A DNA stretch of 64,000 nt from Muscardinus avellanarius (GCA_963383645.1 OY726574.1:56979851-57043850), one strand, 5' to 3'; positions 1 to 12,611 are shown, counted from the first letter of the stretch. The notes: generated by a model from the sequence alone, not told the origin. A program made the numbers and translations.

Positions 1-38
1 AGAGGTAAAAGCCTCTGGGTTCCATCCCCAGTACCACC

Positions 39-69
<31 letters not shown>

Positions 70-729
70 AAGAAAGAATAAACAGGGCGTGGTGGCACAC
101 GCTTGTCATCCCCGCGCTTGGGAGGCGGAGACAGGAGGATTGCGCAGGTTCGAAGCCAGACGCTGGCTAAAGAGACACTGTTTCCCAATAAAAATATAAA
201 AAATAGATCTGGGAGTGTAGCCCAGAGGTAGAAGGGCTTCCAGGAACCCCAGTACCACCAAATAAATTAATTAATTAAAAATAATAATAAAGAATAAAAT
301 ATTAGAGCCGGGCGTGGCGGCCCACGCTTGTAATCCCAGCATTTGGGAGGCTGCGACAGAAGGTTCACGGTTCGAGGACAGCCTCAGCTACTTAGTGAGG
401 CCCTTTGCAGCTCAGTGAGACCCTGTTGCAAAATAAAGAATAAAAAATAGGGATGGGGTTGTAGCTCAGAGGCACAATGCCCCTGAGTTTAATTCCCAGT
501 TCCACAAAAATAATAATAATAAAATTAAATAAATAGATCAGGGGTGTAGTTGGGAGGTAGAATGCCCTTGAGTTCCATCCCCAGTACTGGAAAATAAAAA
601 GATTTATTTTTCTTCTGTACTATTTCTTACTGAAAAAGAATACTTTCCTGTTGTCGCTGTGGGTCCTGGGGATTGAACTCAGGGGCATTCTACCTTTGAG
701 CTATACTCCCAGCCCGTTTTTATATTTGG

Positions 730-778
<49 letters not shown>

Positions 779-834
779 CTTGCAGTACTTAGAATGGAAC
801 CCAGGGGCATTCTACCTCCGAACACCCCCAACCC
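1..834. mobile_element. SINE cluster (B1-dID family)
   Basis: Plus-strand pieces: 1-68 (3' end of a type B copy cut by the window edge, with a long A tail), 84-262 (type B2 with 'gaagccagacgctggct' and 'gggcttccaggaacccc'), 304-508 (type A) and a lone ID half at 534-590. Minus-strand ID halves lie at 653-715 and 780-834, separated by an ATT microsatellite (730-778) grown from a tail. Confidence 0.85.
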
Positions 835-1185
835 TATTTTTTTTTTTATTGGTGCACTGTATTCATACATCATAGTGGGATACAAACTTTTGTAGACATA
901 CATGCACACATCGCCCAGTCAGTCCCCACCTGATCCCCACCCCATTCCCTCCCCATCCCTCCCTCCCATGCTTGGCTTAGTGGTTGACATCTAGTATTAT
1001 AGCAATTTATCAAAAATTAAAAATGATAAACTCACATAACAGTTTCATTTGTCTGATACCAAGCTTTTGATGACTTAAAGATAACATTTCAATATTTCTT
1101 TTTACTTTCTTTCTTACCAGAGAATTTTTTTTCTATTTTTTTAGGTGAAACTATCATATATTTATATATTTATTTTTCAGGAAAA
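835..1185 (-). mobile_element. L1 3' UTR with poly(A) end
   Basis: Read on the minus strand this is a typical rodent L1 3' UTR. It has an AT-rich stretch, then a G-rich polypurine tract (about 900-965; on plus 'ccattccctccccatccctc'), and ends in CACCAATAAA followed by A residues at about 841. The same sequence recurs at 63200-63500, and shorter pieces of it lie at 58338-58600, 55199-55265 and 29540-29585. The boundary with the inverted ORF2 piece above it is placed at about 1185 by loss of 3' UTR character and is approximate. Confidence 0.7.
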
Positions 1186-1870
1186 AAATCTATCCTAATA
1201 TGGAATATGGACTCTAGGTACCCAAAACGATCTTGAAAAAGAACAAAGCTAGAAGATATATATTTTCTGATTTCAAACCATATAAAGCTACAATAATTGA
1301 AACAGTGTAGTACTATTCTAAAGGCAGATATATAAACCATTGGAGTTAAATACAAGCCTAGAGCTAAATTCTTCCCTATATTGTCAAGTTATTTTTGACA
1401 AGGTTTCCACGAACATTTGGTGGTGGAAATAATAATCTTTTAACTAAATATTGTTGAAAAATAATAATTACATGGAAAAGAATAAAATTGGACCCTTACC
1501 TAATCCCATATACAAATATTAACTCAAAATAGGTAAAAGACCTAAATATAAATCTTAAGACTATAAACTTTTAGGAGAAAATCTGGGTCATAAAACCTCA
1601 CAACATTGAAATTGGCAGTGATTTCTTGGATATGATTTCAATGGCACAGGCAACAGAAGAGTATACAAACTCCCTAAAAAATAAAAAAAAATTGTATATC
1701 CAAAGACAATGTAAACAGAGTTAAAAGTTACTAATAGAATGGGATAAAATATTTCCAAATGCTATATCTGAAGGTATATTAATATTCCAACTAGAAATCC
1801 TAAAAATTAACAACAATAAAGGCAAACAATACCCTTTAGAGATAGGTAAAAGACTAACATAAATAATGAG
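1186..1870 (+). pseudogene. L1 ORF2 C-terminal fragment, inverted and decayed
   Basis: The plus strand carries the C-terminal part of L1 ORF2 DNA: 'aacaaagctagaagatat', then 'aagctacaataattgaaac', 'tttttgacaaggtttccac', 'aaaattggacccttacct', 'aactcaaaataggtaaaag' and 'gatttcttggatatgat' follow in the same order as in mammalian L1 ORF2 upstream of its stop. Every frame is full of stops. The fragment is on the opposite strand from the 3' UTR below it and the ORF1 above it. A second copy of the same 3' UTR/ORF2 arrangement is at 63200-63655. Nothing can be made from it. Confidence 0.75.
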
Positions 1871-1889
1871 TCTCCACAGATAACCAATC

Positions 1890-2852
1890 TTAGTTGTCTG
1901 TTGGATGGAAAATCTTGTTTCTCTGGTTCTGGTGTGTGTTACCTATTTCTTCTTTGTAGTTAATCTCTTTGAATATTTTCTCTAGCGCTGGTTTTGAAGA
2001 CAAAAATTCCTTCAGTTTCTGTTTGTCATGGAAGCTTCTTATTTCTCCATCTAATTTGATAGAAAGTTTTGCTGGGTAGGAAATTTTTGGCTGGAAGTTG
2101 TTTTCTTTCAGAGTTTGGAATATGTTACTCCAAGCCCTTCTGGCTCTCATGACTTGGTTTGGGAAGTCTGGAGTGATTCTAATTGGTTTGCCTCTGAATG
2201 TCACTTGGCCCTTTGTTTTTGTTGCCTTTAAGATTCTCTGCTTGGCTTCCACATTGGTCATTTTGACAATTATGTGGCGTGGGGATCCTCTTCTCCGATC
2301 CTGTCTAAAGGGAGTTCTATAAGTTTCCTGGACCTGTGTATCAACCTCTTCCTCTATGTTTGGAAAATTTTCTGCTATTACTTCTTTGAAGAGATTGTTG
2401 ATCCCTTTGGTTTCACTTTCTTTTCCCTCCTCTATTCCAATTATTCTTAGGTTAGCTCTCTTAAAATGGGCCCATATTTCTTCAATGTCAGATTCCTGCT
2501 GTCAGATATTTTTTTCTAGATTAGAAACTATGCGTTCATTTTTGGAATGATCATCTTCTAAGAGCGAGATTCTGTTCTCCATGTGTTCTAATCGGTTTTT
2601 TGTGCTTTGAATTGAGGCCTTTATTTCAATAATTGCATCCTTTATCTCTTTTTGGCTCTCTCTGAGTTCTTTTCGAAGCACCTCTATTATTTCTACAGTT
2701 ATTTTCCTGATTTGATCTTCTAGAAATCTCTGATTTTCTGTTTTATCGGGTTCTGATGTTGTGGGGTTGTGGGCATTCATTGCTCCAGTATTATTCCTCT
2801 TTCCCATGATTTGGGAAGTTTGTGCCTTCTCTGGGTTCTTCCCTTGGGTCAC
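1890..2852 (-). pseudogene. L1 ORF1 (RNA-binding chaperone) with one in-frame stop
   Basis: This is the L1 ORF1 protein frame of about 320 codons, the usual length. Residues 1-35 or so are a polar start. Residues about 40-115 are a heptad-rich coiled coil that in the family drives trimer formation (…EIIEVLRKELRESQKEIKD…). Then come an RRM-like region (…FKRANLRIIGIEEG…) and the C-terminal domain (…RARRAWSNIFQTLKENNF…YPAKLS…). The frame is open from 2852 to 1890 except for a TGA at 2502-2504 between the coiled coil and the RRM. That position could have been an arginine CGA lost by CpG decay (inference). The stop TAA is at 1890-1892. No ORF2 follows in the sense direction. It is an interspersed-repeat gene and not a host gene. 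Confidence 0.85.
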
Positions 2853-3670
2853 TATGACTTCACTTAAGGTGTTCTGGATCTCGAGTCTATAAATATCTCA
2901 GACCCCACTACTCCTTTACTGGGTTGTATCACAGAGTCTCCGACCCAGAGAGTCGATAGAGGCTGCTTTAGACTATGGGGGGTGCCAGGTTGCACGTTCT
3001 ACTATGGTGTGATATCTCTGCCACCGCCCCTCCCCCACTGGGTCAAGTCCCAGGGAGTACAGTACTGGGATTTCTCCTCTGGGGCCCCCAATTTGACTCA
3101 CTGTTCCTGAGTACGCAGATGTAGCTGTACTGGACTCGGTGAATTCGCTGCTGCTGCCGCCGGTGGCAATATGGCCCTGCTGCTACGCCATTGGCTGTGA
3201 GGCTGGCGTATTTCTTCTTGGTTTTGAGTTCCACTCTGAGTCCCTGCAGCGTGTGCTGAGCTCAGCCACTGGGAGCTTTAGATGCTCCCTGCGCCGAGAA
3301 ATCCCACCTGGCTGTTCCGCAGAGGCTCACCTCGGCTTGCTGTAGCCGTCCGGTGAGCTCTCTGCGCCGAGAAATCCCACCTGGCTGTTCCGCAGCAGTT
3401 CACCTCGGCTTGCTGTAGCCGTCCGGTGAGCTCGCCGCTGCCGCCGGCAGTATGGCGCTGCTGCCGCGGTCTCGGGTGTGAGGCTGGTGTATCTCCTCTG
3501 TGGCTCTGAGCTCTGTTCTCAGTCCGCTTTTTCTCTGGAGCCTGGTGATTTTTTTTGTTTCTCTGGTGATGGTGTTTTCTGGCTATGAAAGGCGCTGAAT
3601 TTTGTGGTAATGGAGATTGGTTGTTAGCAGGGCTCTTAAGCCCCACTTTTCTCGGTCGCCATCTTCCCAA
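2853..3670 (-). promoter_or_regulatory. L1 5' UTR / promoter with duplicated monomers
   Basis: GC-rich sequence upstream of ORF1, read on minus. It contains a 73-bp tandem duplication (3289-3361 and 3362-3434, nearly identical). A longer related pair lies around it, 3140-3250 against 3426-3533 ('gctgctgccgc…atggc…gtgaggctgg'). The element ends at about 3668 with minus-strand GGGAAGATGGCGACC, a YY1-type motif at the place where full-length L1s start, so the 5' end looks complete. Repeated promoter monomers are known from mouse L1; here the unit is different. Confidence 0.7.
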
Positions 3671-4102
3671 TTTTTTTTTTATTCTTTATTTTGAAACAGG
3701 GTCTCACTGAGTTGCAAAGGGCCTCACTAAGTAGTAGCTGAGGCTGTCCTCCAACCGGGATCTTCCTGTCTCAGCCTCCCAAATGCCGGGATTACAAGCA
3801 TGCGCCACCATGCCTGTCCCTTTTCATATTTTGGAACAAGGTTTGGCTAAATTGCTGAGGCCCTCACTAAGTTGCTGGGGCTGACCTCAAAACTGGGATC
3901 CTCCTGACTCAGCCTCCGCAGTCCTGGGATTACAGATATGTGCCACTGTGCCCAGTTCTTAATTCAGATGTTAAAGTCAACTTCTAGCTGTGTGTGGTGG
4001 TGCAGGCTTTTAATCCTAGAGGCTGAGACAGGAGGATCTCAGCAGGTTCCGGGACAGCCTCAGCAAGTAGTGACTTTCATTAACCTAGTGAGACTCTGTT
4101 TC

Positions 4103-4146
<44 letters not shown>

Positions 4147-4349
4147 GTAAGCCAGGTGTGGTGACACACGCTTGTAATCCCAGCATTTGGGAGGCTGAGA
4201 CAGGAGGTTCACGGTTCACAGACAGCCTCGGCTACTTAGTGAGGTCCTTTGCAACTCAGTGAGCCCATTTCAAAATAAAAAATTTAAAATTTAATTAGGG
4301 CTGGGGGTGTTGCTCATAGGTAGGAGTTCCCTGGGTTCCATCCTCAGTA

Positions 4350-4394
<45 letters not shown>

Positions 4395-4499
4395 TAGGGG
4401 TGGAGGTGTAGCTCAGAGGTAGAATGCCCCTGATTCCATTCCTATTACTGCAAGATAATAAATAAATAATAAATAAATAAATAAATAAATAATAAACGA

Positions 4500-4500
<1 letters not shown>
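3670..4500. mobile_element. SINE cluster and microsatellites
   Basis: Minus-strand B1 halves at 3670-3820 and 3821-3957; a plus B1 half at 3985-4100; an AAT microsatellite at 4102-4147; a plus type A copy at 4149-4352 whose tail has become a CA microsatellite (4353-4392); a plus ID half at 4393-4452; then an AAAT run to about 4497. Confidence 0.85.
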
Positions 4501-6027
<1,527 letters not shown>

Positions 6028-6272
6028 CTAATGCAAAGGGAACAGAAGCCCTACTTCCATTTCCACACCCTGCATCTCAATTGAGTCTGCTCTTTTCAAA
6101 AAGCTGTGTTGGGTGTGAGGGCGATCTGGCTGCGACCCCATTGACCGCCAGGGTCAATTCTGGCTGGCTGGGAGGGTGTCCCCTTCCTCCCTCACTGCTC
6201 CATGTGCATCCCCCCATTAGAGGAGGACCGGTCTTCAGTCTAGAAGCAGGCAGATCTGTTGTGGGCCAGCGC
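6028..6272. other. CLUL1 intron, unique sequence
   Basis: Unique sequence directly 5' of CLUL1 coding exon 3 on the minus strand, starting with its polypyrimidine acceptor. Two overlapping opposite-strand frames (6081-6359 plus, 6077-6304 minus) run into the adjoining SINE and look accidental. Confidence 0.6.
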
Positions 6273-6468
6273 AGCGTGGTGGTGCACGCTTGTGGTTCCC
6301 ACATTTGGGAAGCTGGGACAAGGAGAACCGTGGTTTGTGGACAGCCTCAGCTACAGTGAGGCCCTTTGCAACTCAGTGAAACTCTGTTTCAAAATATAAA
6401 GAATAAAGATAGGGCTGGCGGTGTAGCTCAGAGGTAGAATGCCTCTGGTTTCCATCCCCAGTACCACA

Positions 6469-6507
<39 letters not shown>

Positions 6508-6890
6508 ATAGACTACTGCAGGGCATAGTGGTGCATGCTTGTAATCCCAGTACTTGGGAGGCTGAGACAGAAGGATGGCAGGTTTGAGGTCAGCCTCAGC
6601 ATGTCAGCAATACCTCGTTTCAAAATAAAAAGGGGTAGCCGGGCATGGTGGTGCACGCTTCGGGAGATTGAGACCAGAGGATTGTGGTTCGCGGACAGCC
6701 TCAGCTACTTAGTGAGGCCCTCTGCAACTCAGTGAGACCCTGTTTCAAAAATAAAGAGTAAAAAATAGGGCAGAGGATGTAGCTCGGAGGTCAAATGCCT
6801 TTGGGTTCCTTCCCAAACCCTCAAAAAAAAGGGGGGGGTGGGATGGGGTATAGCTTGGAGGTAGTATGTCCCTCAGTTAAATTTTAGTAC
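6273..6890 (+). mobile_element. SINE cluster
   Basis: Plus-strand copies at 6273-6475 (type A, followed by an AAAT run to 6510), 6518-6630 (B1 half only), 6638-6830 (type A/C) and an ID half at 6838-6890. Confidence 0.85.
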
Positions 6891-7545
6891 AAAAAAAAAA
6901 AAAATAGGAAGGAAGGAAACAGGGAACGATCATTTATTTACGTATTGTTTGTTTGGTGACTCTGCAAGTCTTACTCATCTGTTGAGGTTAGCCAAATCAC
7001 CAAGTGCCAACTGTCCCGGCACTGAGCATCAGACACCGCGGTGCGGCCGTTTGTTCGTCCCTTAGTTCAAGCCTTTGTTGAGTGTTTACTATGGGATGGG
7101 CATTGCTGGAGATGCCGGTGACCTAGCAACAAGGCCATCACCTCCATCTGGGGCAAGGGCTGCGGCTGACGTCTTACTCCTCCTCTGCATGTCTGGACCA
7201 CGGGGGGCGTGGAAGGCGTGCGCTAAGGCCCCCGAGCCGGCACCATCGATTTCTCTCATTTGTGCGGCCTTTAATTGCTGTGTGTGCGGGAAGGCAGTCC
7301 CCGAGCCTCGCTGTGACTAATCGCCGGGAGCACCCCGCCGGGGGCGGTCCTCGGGTGTCCGCGCGCGCCCCCTGGCGGCGCCCAGAGCCTCGGCCCTGGA
7401 GGACCCTGGCCTCCTCCGGGGGTGGGCCTCCGAGACCCGCCCTGCGTGTCCCAGCCCAGAGGAGGGGCGTGCTGGGCTGCCGTCGGCTCCTTGAGTGAAA
7501 AATGCCTGCGGTGCAAAAGCTTCTGTGCTTAAAACCAGTCCATCG

Positions 7546-7548
<3 letters not shown>
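6891..7548. other. GC-rich CLUL1 intron segment
   Basis: Unique sequence, strongly GC- and CpG-rich from about 7180 to 7480, with no SINE. Overlapping frames on both strands (7262-7498 plus, 7271-7516 minus) reflect base composition and match no protein I know. A CTCF-type motif lies at 7365-7381. It may be an intronic regulatory element or a cryptic promoter. Confidence 0.5.
7365..7381 (-). promoter_or_regulatory. Candidate CTCF binding site
   Basis: The minus strand reads GCGCCGCCAGGGGGCGC, which keeps the CTCF core (CCGCCAGGGGGCGC). It lies in unique CpG-rich DNA in the CLUL1 intron between coding exons 2 and 3. Motif match only; occupancy is inferred. Confidence 0.55.
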
Positions 7549-7581
<33 letters not shown>

Positions 7582-10090
7582 CTCTGGGGATCGAGTCCAG
7601 GGTCATCCTACTTCCGAGCTACACCCCCAGCCCTCTTTATTCATTTTTTATTCGGGAACAGGGGCTAAGTTGCGGAGGGCCCAAGATGCAAGGGCGGCCT
7701 GTAAACTGAGATCCTTCTGTCTCAGCCTCCCAAGTACTGGGATTAGAGTCATGTGGCACCACGCCGGGCTCTAATACATTTTTTTTTTTTAATTTAGTGA
7801 GAAAGAATTAAAAAAAAAAAAAAGGCCTCCCTTGGCGTGTAAAGCTCCCAGAGTCTCCCAGCTCTGGTGGGCTTCCGCCTCTGGTGCCTGGCCTGTTTTC
7901 TTTAAACCAGGTCTCCCTGCCCAGCTCAGGTGCTAAGCCAGGCAGCTTGGTTATTACCCAGGTAGGAAGCAAAATGCCCGGCAGGAGCCAGGTGGGCCGT
8001 GCGTGCGCACGTGTGTGCATACACATGTGTGCTTGGAATCTTGTGTCTTCTTACGAAAGGTTAACAAGCCGGACGTGGTGGCACACGCTTGTAATCCCAG
8101 TTACTTGGGAGGCTGAGACAGGAGGATTGAAGGTTCATAGCCAGCCTCAGCTATTTAGCAAGGCCCTCCGTAATTGAGACCTTGTTTCAAAATAAAGAAT
8201 AAAAAATAGGGCTGGGGGTGTAGCTTAGAGGTAGAATGCCCCTGGGTTCCATCCTCAGTACCGCAAAAAACAAAAGCAAAAAAAGATTAACAAGCGGGGC
8301 ATGGTGGCACACATTTGTAATCCCAGTACTCAGGAGGCTGAGACAGGTGGATTGAAGGTACTTAGGCCCTGGGTTCCATCCGCAGACCCGCAAAAAAAAA
8401 AAAAAAAAAAAAAAGAAGAAAGAAAGAAAGAAGAAAGCAAGCAAGCAAGCTTCCTGAGCCAGGCGTGGTGGTACACGCTTGTAATCCCAGCATTTGGGAG
8501 GTTGAGACAGGAGAATCACTATTCATGGCCAGCCTCAGCTATTTAGTGAGGCCCTTTGCAACTCAGTGAGACCCTGTTTCGAAATAAAGAATAAAAAAAT
8601 TAGGGCTGGGGGTGTAGCTCAGAGGAAGAATGCCCCTGGGTTCCATCCCCAGTACCAAAAACAAACTAACTAAATAAATAAAGTAATTTTAGGGAGAGAG
8701 ATTCATGATGAAAAGTTTTTCCCATTTCCAATTAGCTTTTTAGTTGAGCATTCAAATCAATGCCCAGTATCAAAAACAAATACAAAAACGCCTCAAAGCC
8801 AGGACTTTTCAACAGGGATAAATTCCATTAATTCCTATGTTTGGAGTCCTACAGAGGCCCATTCCACAGAAGTATGGTCTCTGAAGAAAGTGAAATTTCC
8901 CTCAAACTTTTCCTCCCCCCTCCAAAAAAAAAAAAAAATGCTTTCCAGAAAATGTAAAAGGAAAATATTAGGGAAAAATAAGTCACTCATAAGTGCCATG
9001 TTTAAAGTCCAAATATGTTTTTTTTTGTGTGTGTAGTGGTGGTACTGGGGGTGGAACCCAGGGGCTTCCTACCTCCGGGCTACCCTCCCAGACCTATTTT
9101 TTATATTTTTATTTGGAAACAGGGTCTCACTGAGTTGCTGAGAGCCTCACTAAGTAGCTGAGGCTGGCTTTGAACCTGTGTGATCCTCCTATCTCAGCCT
9201 CCCAAGCGCAGGGATTACAAGCATGCACCATCACGCCCGGCTTCCAAATATGCTTAAGAGCAGATACTGGGCAGGCATGGTGACACACTCCTGTAATCCC
9301 AGTTCTTGGGAGGCTGAGACCGGAGGATTGAGGATAGCAACTTAAGCTCTCAGCAACTTTGTGAGACTGTTTCACTATCCCAGTACTTGGGAGGCTGAGA
9401 CAGGAGGATCTCAAGTTCACCGCCAGCCTCAGCTACTTAGTGAGGCCTTCCGCAACTCAGTGAGACCCTGTTTCAAAATAAAGAATAAAAAACAGGACTG
9501 GGGGGTAGCTTGAGGTAAAATGTCCCTGGGTTCAATCCACCACGCACTATGTATAGGCGGATGCCTGTAACTTGGGAAGCTAAAGCAGGAGGATCACAGG
9601 TTCGAGGACAGCCTCAGCAAATAGAGACTCTCATCAACCTAGTGAGACTCTGTTTCAAAATAAAATAATAACAGCCGGGGGTGGTGGCACACACTTGGGA
9701 GGCTGAGACAGGAGGATCGCGCAGGTTCGAAGCCAGCCTCAGCTACTTAGTGAGGTTCTCAGCAACTCAGTGAGACCCTGTTTCCAAATAAAAATATAAA
9801 AAATAGGTCTGGGAGGGTAGCCCGGAGGTAGAAAGCCCCTGGGTTCCACCCCCAGTACCACCAAAAAATAAATAAAATAACAACAGGGCTGGGGGTGTGG
9901 CTCGGAAGTAGGATGCCTCTGACTTCAATCACTAGCACCACAAAAAACACATGAATAAACAAACAGCTAAATAAATAAAATAATAAGATAGAGCTGGGGC
10001 TGTGGGGCAGAAGGCAGAAGGCCCGGGCCCAAGAACACGGGAGCGCGCGCACACGGGAGCGCGCCTGCCGGGCGCGTAGGGCATATGTAC
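7549..10090. mobile_element. SINE clusters in CLUL1 intron
   Basis: A GT run (7549-7581) and a minus SINE (7582-7770), then unique sequence 7800-8065. Plus SINEs at 8070-8270, 8296-8400 (internally deleted) and 8456-8660. A unique AT-rich stretch at 8690-9015 has nothing recognisable. Then a minus type B (9030-9240), plus pieces 9267-9375, 9376-9545 and 9546-9660, a plus type B (9673-9875), and ID scraps at 9885-9945 and 9990-10020. Confidence 0.8.
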
Positions 10091-10239
10091 CTGCTTGTCC
10101 TCCCTGCACTTCCTCAAGGTGTTCATGAGGTTCCTGTGCTCTTCCTCCCTTCTTCCCATCACGACTTTCATCTTCCCGACACCAATCAGAGCCTTCCTCA
10201 CCTCGCGGTCCACGGCTGCCCCCCAGGCCTCGGAGAGCC
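10091..10239 (-). CDS. CLUL1: CLUL1 coding exon 2
   Basis: This 149-bp exon gives two bases that complete a glycine codon from the exon above, then 49 residues: LSEAWGAAVDREVRKALIGV followed by GKMKVVMGRREEEHRNLMNT and LRKCREDKQ. Human CLUL1 has [20 protein letters not shown] at the same place. The acceptor CTTTCAG|GG and donor CAG|GTACAT are both good. The region is the amphipathic helical part just before the clusterin cysteine cluster. Splicing to 5860-6027 is phase 0 and to 11756-11871 phase 1, so all three exons stay in frame. On the minus strand the frame reads on past the donor into the neighbouring SINE, which hides the true exon end. Confidence 0.92.
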
Positions 10240-11755
10240 CTGAAAGACCGGCGGCTTTTAGCTCTAGATCCGACCAGGTTCTGGCAGAAAGTTCACCAGC
10301 ATCTCACGTCCCAGCAGAGAGAGCGCCCGTCCCTACAGTGCGGTGCCCTGCGGGCAGGCCCGGGAGCCACCGCTGCCACGTGGCCACACCTGTCCTGACA
10401 GGTTGAACCCGGGGCTTTCTACCTCCAAACTACACGCTAGCCTTTTTTTTTTTTTTTTTTTCTTTCAGTACTGGGGATGGAACCCAGGGGCATTCTACCT
10501 CCAAGCTACACCACCACCCCTATTTTTTAGTCTTTATTTGAGATAGGATCTTGCTGAATTGCAGAGGGCCTCACTAAGTAGCTGAGGCTGTCTGAGAACT
10601 GCGATCCTCCTGTCTCAGCCTCCAGAATGCTGGGATTACAAGCGTGCGCCCCCACACCCGGGTCCCAGCCTATTTTTATTATTTATTTATTATTTTTGTG
10701 GGATCGGGATTGAACCCAGGGGCATTGTACCTCTGATCTGCACCCCCAACCCTATTTTATTTTTATTTTTAAACAGGGTCTCACTAGGTTGCTGAGCACC
10801 TTGATAAATTGCTGAGGCTGGCCCTGAACTTGTGAGCCTCCTCTCTCAGCCTCTCAAGTACTGGGATTGCAAGCGTGTGTCACCACACCGGGTTTAACCT
10901 CCTCACCATTTTCCTCAGAACCTGTTTTCACTGATCCATTTTTTTCCCCTCTTCCATCTAAGTCTCAAGGGTGTTTATATTAGTGATCTTTTTGAGTTTT
11001 CTTCACAAACCATTTGTATGAAATGCCCAGCTGGGAACTTCAAACATAGTGAACAACTTCCTTTTTTCAGCTTCAATTACCTTCCAAGCAGTCATCAAAC
11101 CAACAAAGTGTCCCCTAGAACAACACTTCTTAAGGCCCCGGGGGCGTCTCTGGCTCCTTTAATACGCCCTCAGTGGGTTTAGAATTCACTGCTGTTCTGT
11201 CTCCTCAGCAGCCAGCGTGGCCGCCTGAGAATCTCATTTTTGCCTCTGAATTTAATTATAGACTCAGAATCAGCTCTATTTTAGCTAATTTATTCTCCTA
11301 AGCGTTAAGTACCCCAACACCCGTGTCACCAAGAAAGGTCACACGTTAATGGCCACAGAACAACCAACGCCAAGTGATTATAACCCATCCTCTCCTCTCC
11401 CTTTCAGGAACAATTACAGATGACTCTAACGGTTTACATTTTTGAAATGCTAGAAAAGTATTTCACTGTTCATTAAAGCCACGCCGAGGTGATGCCAAAC
11501 ATCTGTATGAAAAAATGCAGTCAAAAAGTTGGCAAGTTTTATCTACGCGATAGCGGACATCTGGCGTGTGAACGCTGGCTCGCAGAGACTTGACTGGAAT
11601 TTCCTATTTTTATCCAGATGTTTGGCGTCAGGACCACTTGGTTTAAGTATCTAGGGAATTTTTTTGCCCTGAAACCTAGTGAATATGGTCCTCTCTCCAT
11701 TGTGAGTCAATGATTGCCAGCAAGACACAGGGGAGTTAAACACACACGTACGCAC
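10240..11755. other. CLUL1 intron 1 (coding part): SINEs and unique DNA
   Basis: Unique GC-rich sequence runs to 10440, then minus SINEs at 10463-10665 and 10690-10895. About 860 bases of unique, moderately AT-rich sequence follow (10896-11755). No reading frame or repeat is recognisable there. It ends at the splice donor of the signal-peptide exon. The lack of SINEs in this stretch, inside such a dense region, hints at intolerance to insertion (inference). Confidence 0.6.
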
Positions 11756-11871
11756 CCTTCAAGTCTCCGGTGACCGCGGCTCTGTCCTTCCAAGTGGGGG
11801 CACAGTGACAGTCTCTCAAGTACAGCAGAGAGGCCACGAGCAGCCAGTGCGCCGACGCCATGTTGCTTTTT
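11756..11871 (-). CDS. CLUL1: CLUL1 first coding exon (signal peptide)
   Basis: The start ATG is at 11861-11859 (AGCAACATGG, A at -3 and G at +4) and was chosen because it aligns with the human start. The 35 codons plus one base read MASAHWLLVASLLYLRDCHC followed by APTWKDRAAVTGDLK. Human CLUL1 starts [20 protein letters not shown], then APTWKDKTAISENLK, so length and the cleavage-region cysteine agree. Residues 5-15 form the hydrophobic core of a secretion signal. The exon includes 10 bases of 5' UTR after a strong acceptor (TTTCTCCTTTGCAG). The donor is G|GTGCGT and leaves phase 1, completed by GG of the next exon to give glycine. Untranslated first exon(s) must lie at higher coordinates; I could not place them. 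Confidence 0.92.
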
Positions 11872-12383
11872 CTGCAAAGGAGAAACGCACCTGCCTCAGA
11901 CGTCTTCCACCAGGCCCGTGCCTGTTCCCCTTGCTGAAAATTCGTGGCCTCCAGAGCACTTGCCTGTCAATTTTTCTTTGTGACTTTATTTATTTTTGTG
12001 GTACTGGGGATGGAACTCAGGGGCATTCTATTTCCAAGCTCCACTTGCAGCCCTATTCTATTTTTATTTTGAAACGGGGTCTCGCTAGATTGATGAGAGC
12101 CTCAGTACTTGCTGAGGCTGACCTTGAACCTACAATCCTCCTGTCTCAGCCTTCCAAGTACTGGGAGTCAGGTGTGTGCCACCACGCCCTGCTCCACGTA
12201 CCTGAAAATCAAGGCAATGAATGGTAGAGACCACAGCCCTACAGTCCAAATTTCATTTCCTTTTCTTGTCAGTGGTAAACATCTGTAAAGATGGAGTTAA
12301 TTAGAATATAGCAGGTTTTTTTTTTTTTTTGCAGTATTGGGGATGGAAATCAAGAGTGCTTTACCAATAAACTATAGCCCTAA
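11872..12383. mobile_element. Minus SINE and flanks
   Basis: A minus-strand SINE spans 11989-12190, unique bases fill 12195-12320, and a minus ID half lies at 12332-12383 (interrupted by the SINE that follows). Confidence 0.8.
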
Positions 12384-12595
12384 GCCGGGCATGGTGGTGC
12401 ACGCTTGTAATCCCTGCGCTTGGGAGGCTGAGACAGGAGGATCGCACGGGTTTGAAGCCAGCCTCAGCTACTTAGAGAGGCTATCAGCAACTTAGTGAGA
12501 CCCTGTTTCCAAATAGAATTAAAAAAAAAAAGGTCTGGGAGTATAGCCCGGAGGTAGAAAGCCTCTGGGTTCCACCCCCCAGTACCACCAAAAAA
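12384..12595 (+). mobile_element. Type B SINE nested in an ID half, with target-site duplication
   Basis: A complete type B copy with 'gcacgggtttgaagcc' and 'ggtctgggagtatagcccgg' plus an A tail. It is flanked by a duplication of about 12 bases, ACTATAGCCCTA, at about 12371 and again at about 12597. It landed inside an older minus-strand ID half. Confidence 0.85.
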
Positions 12596-12611
12596 AACTA
12601 TAGCCCTAGCC

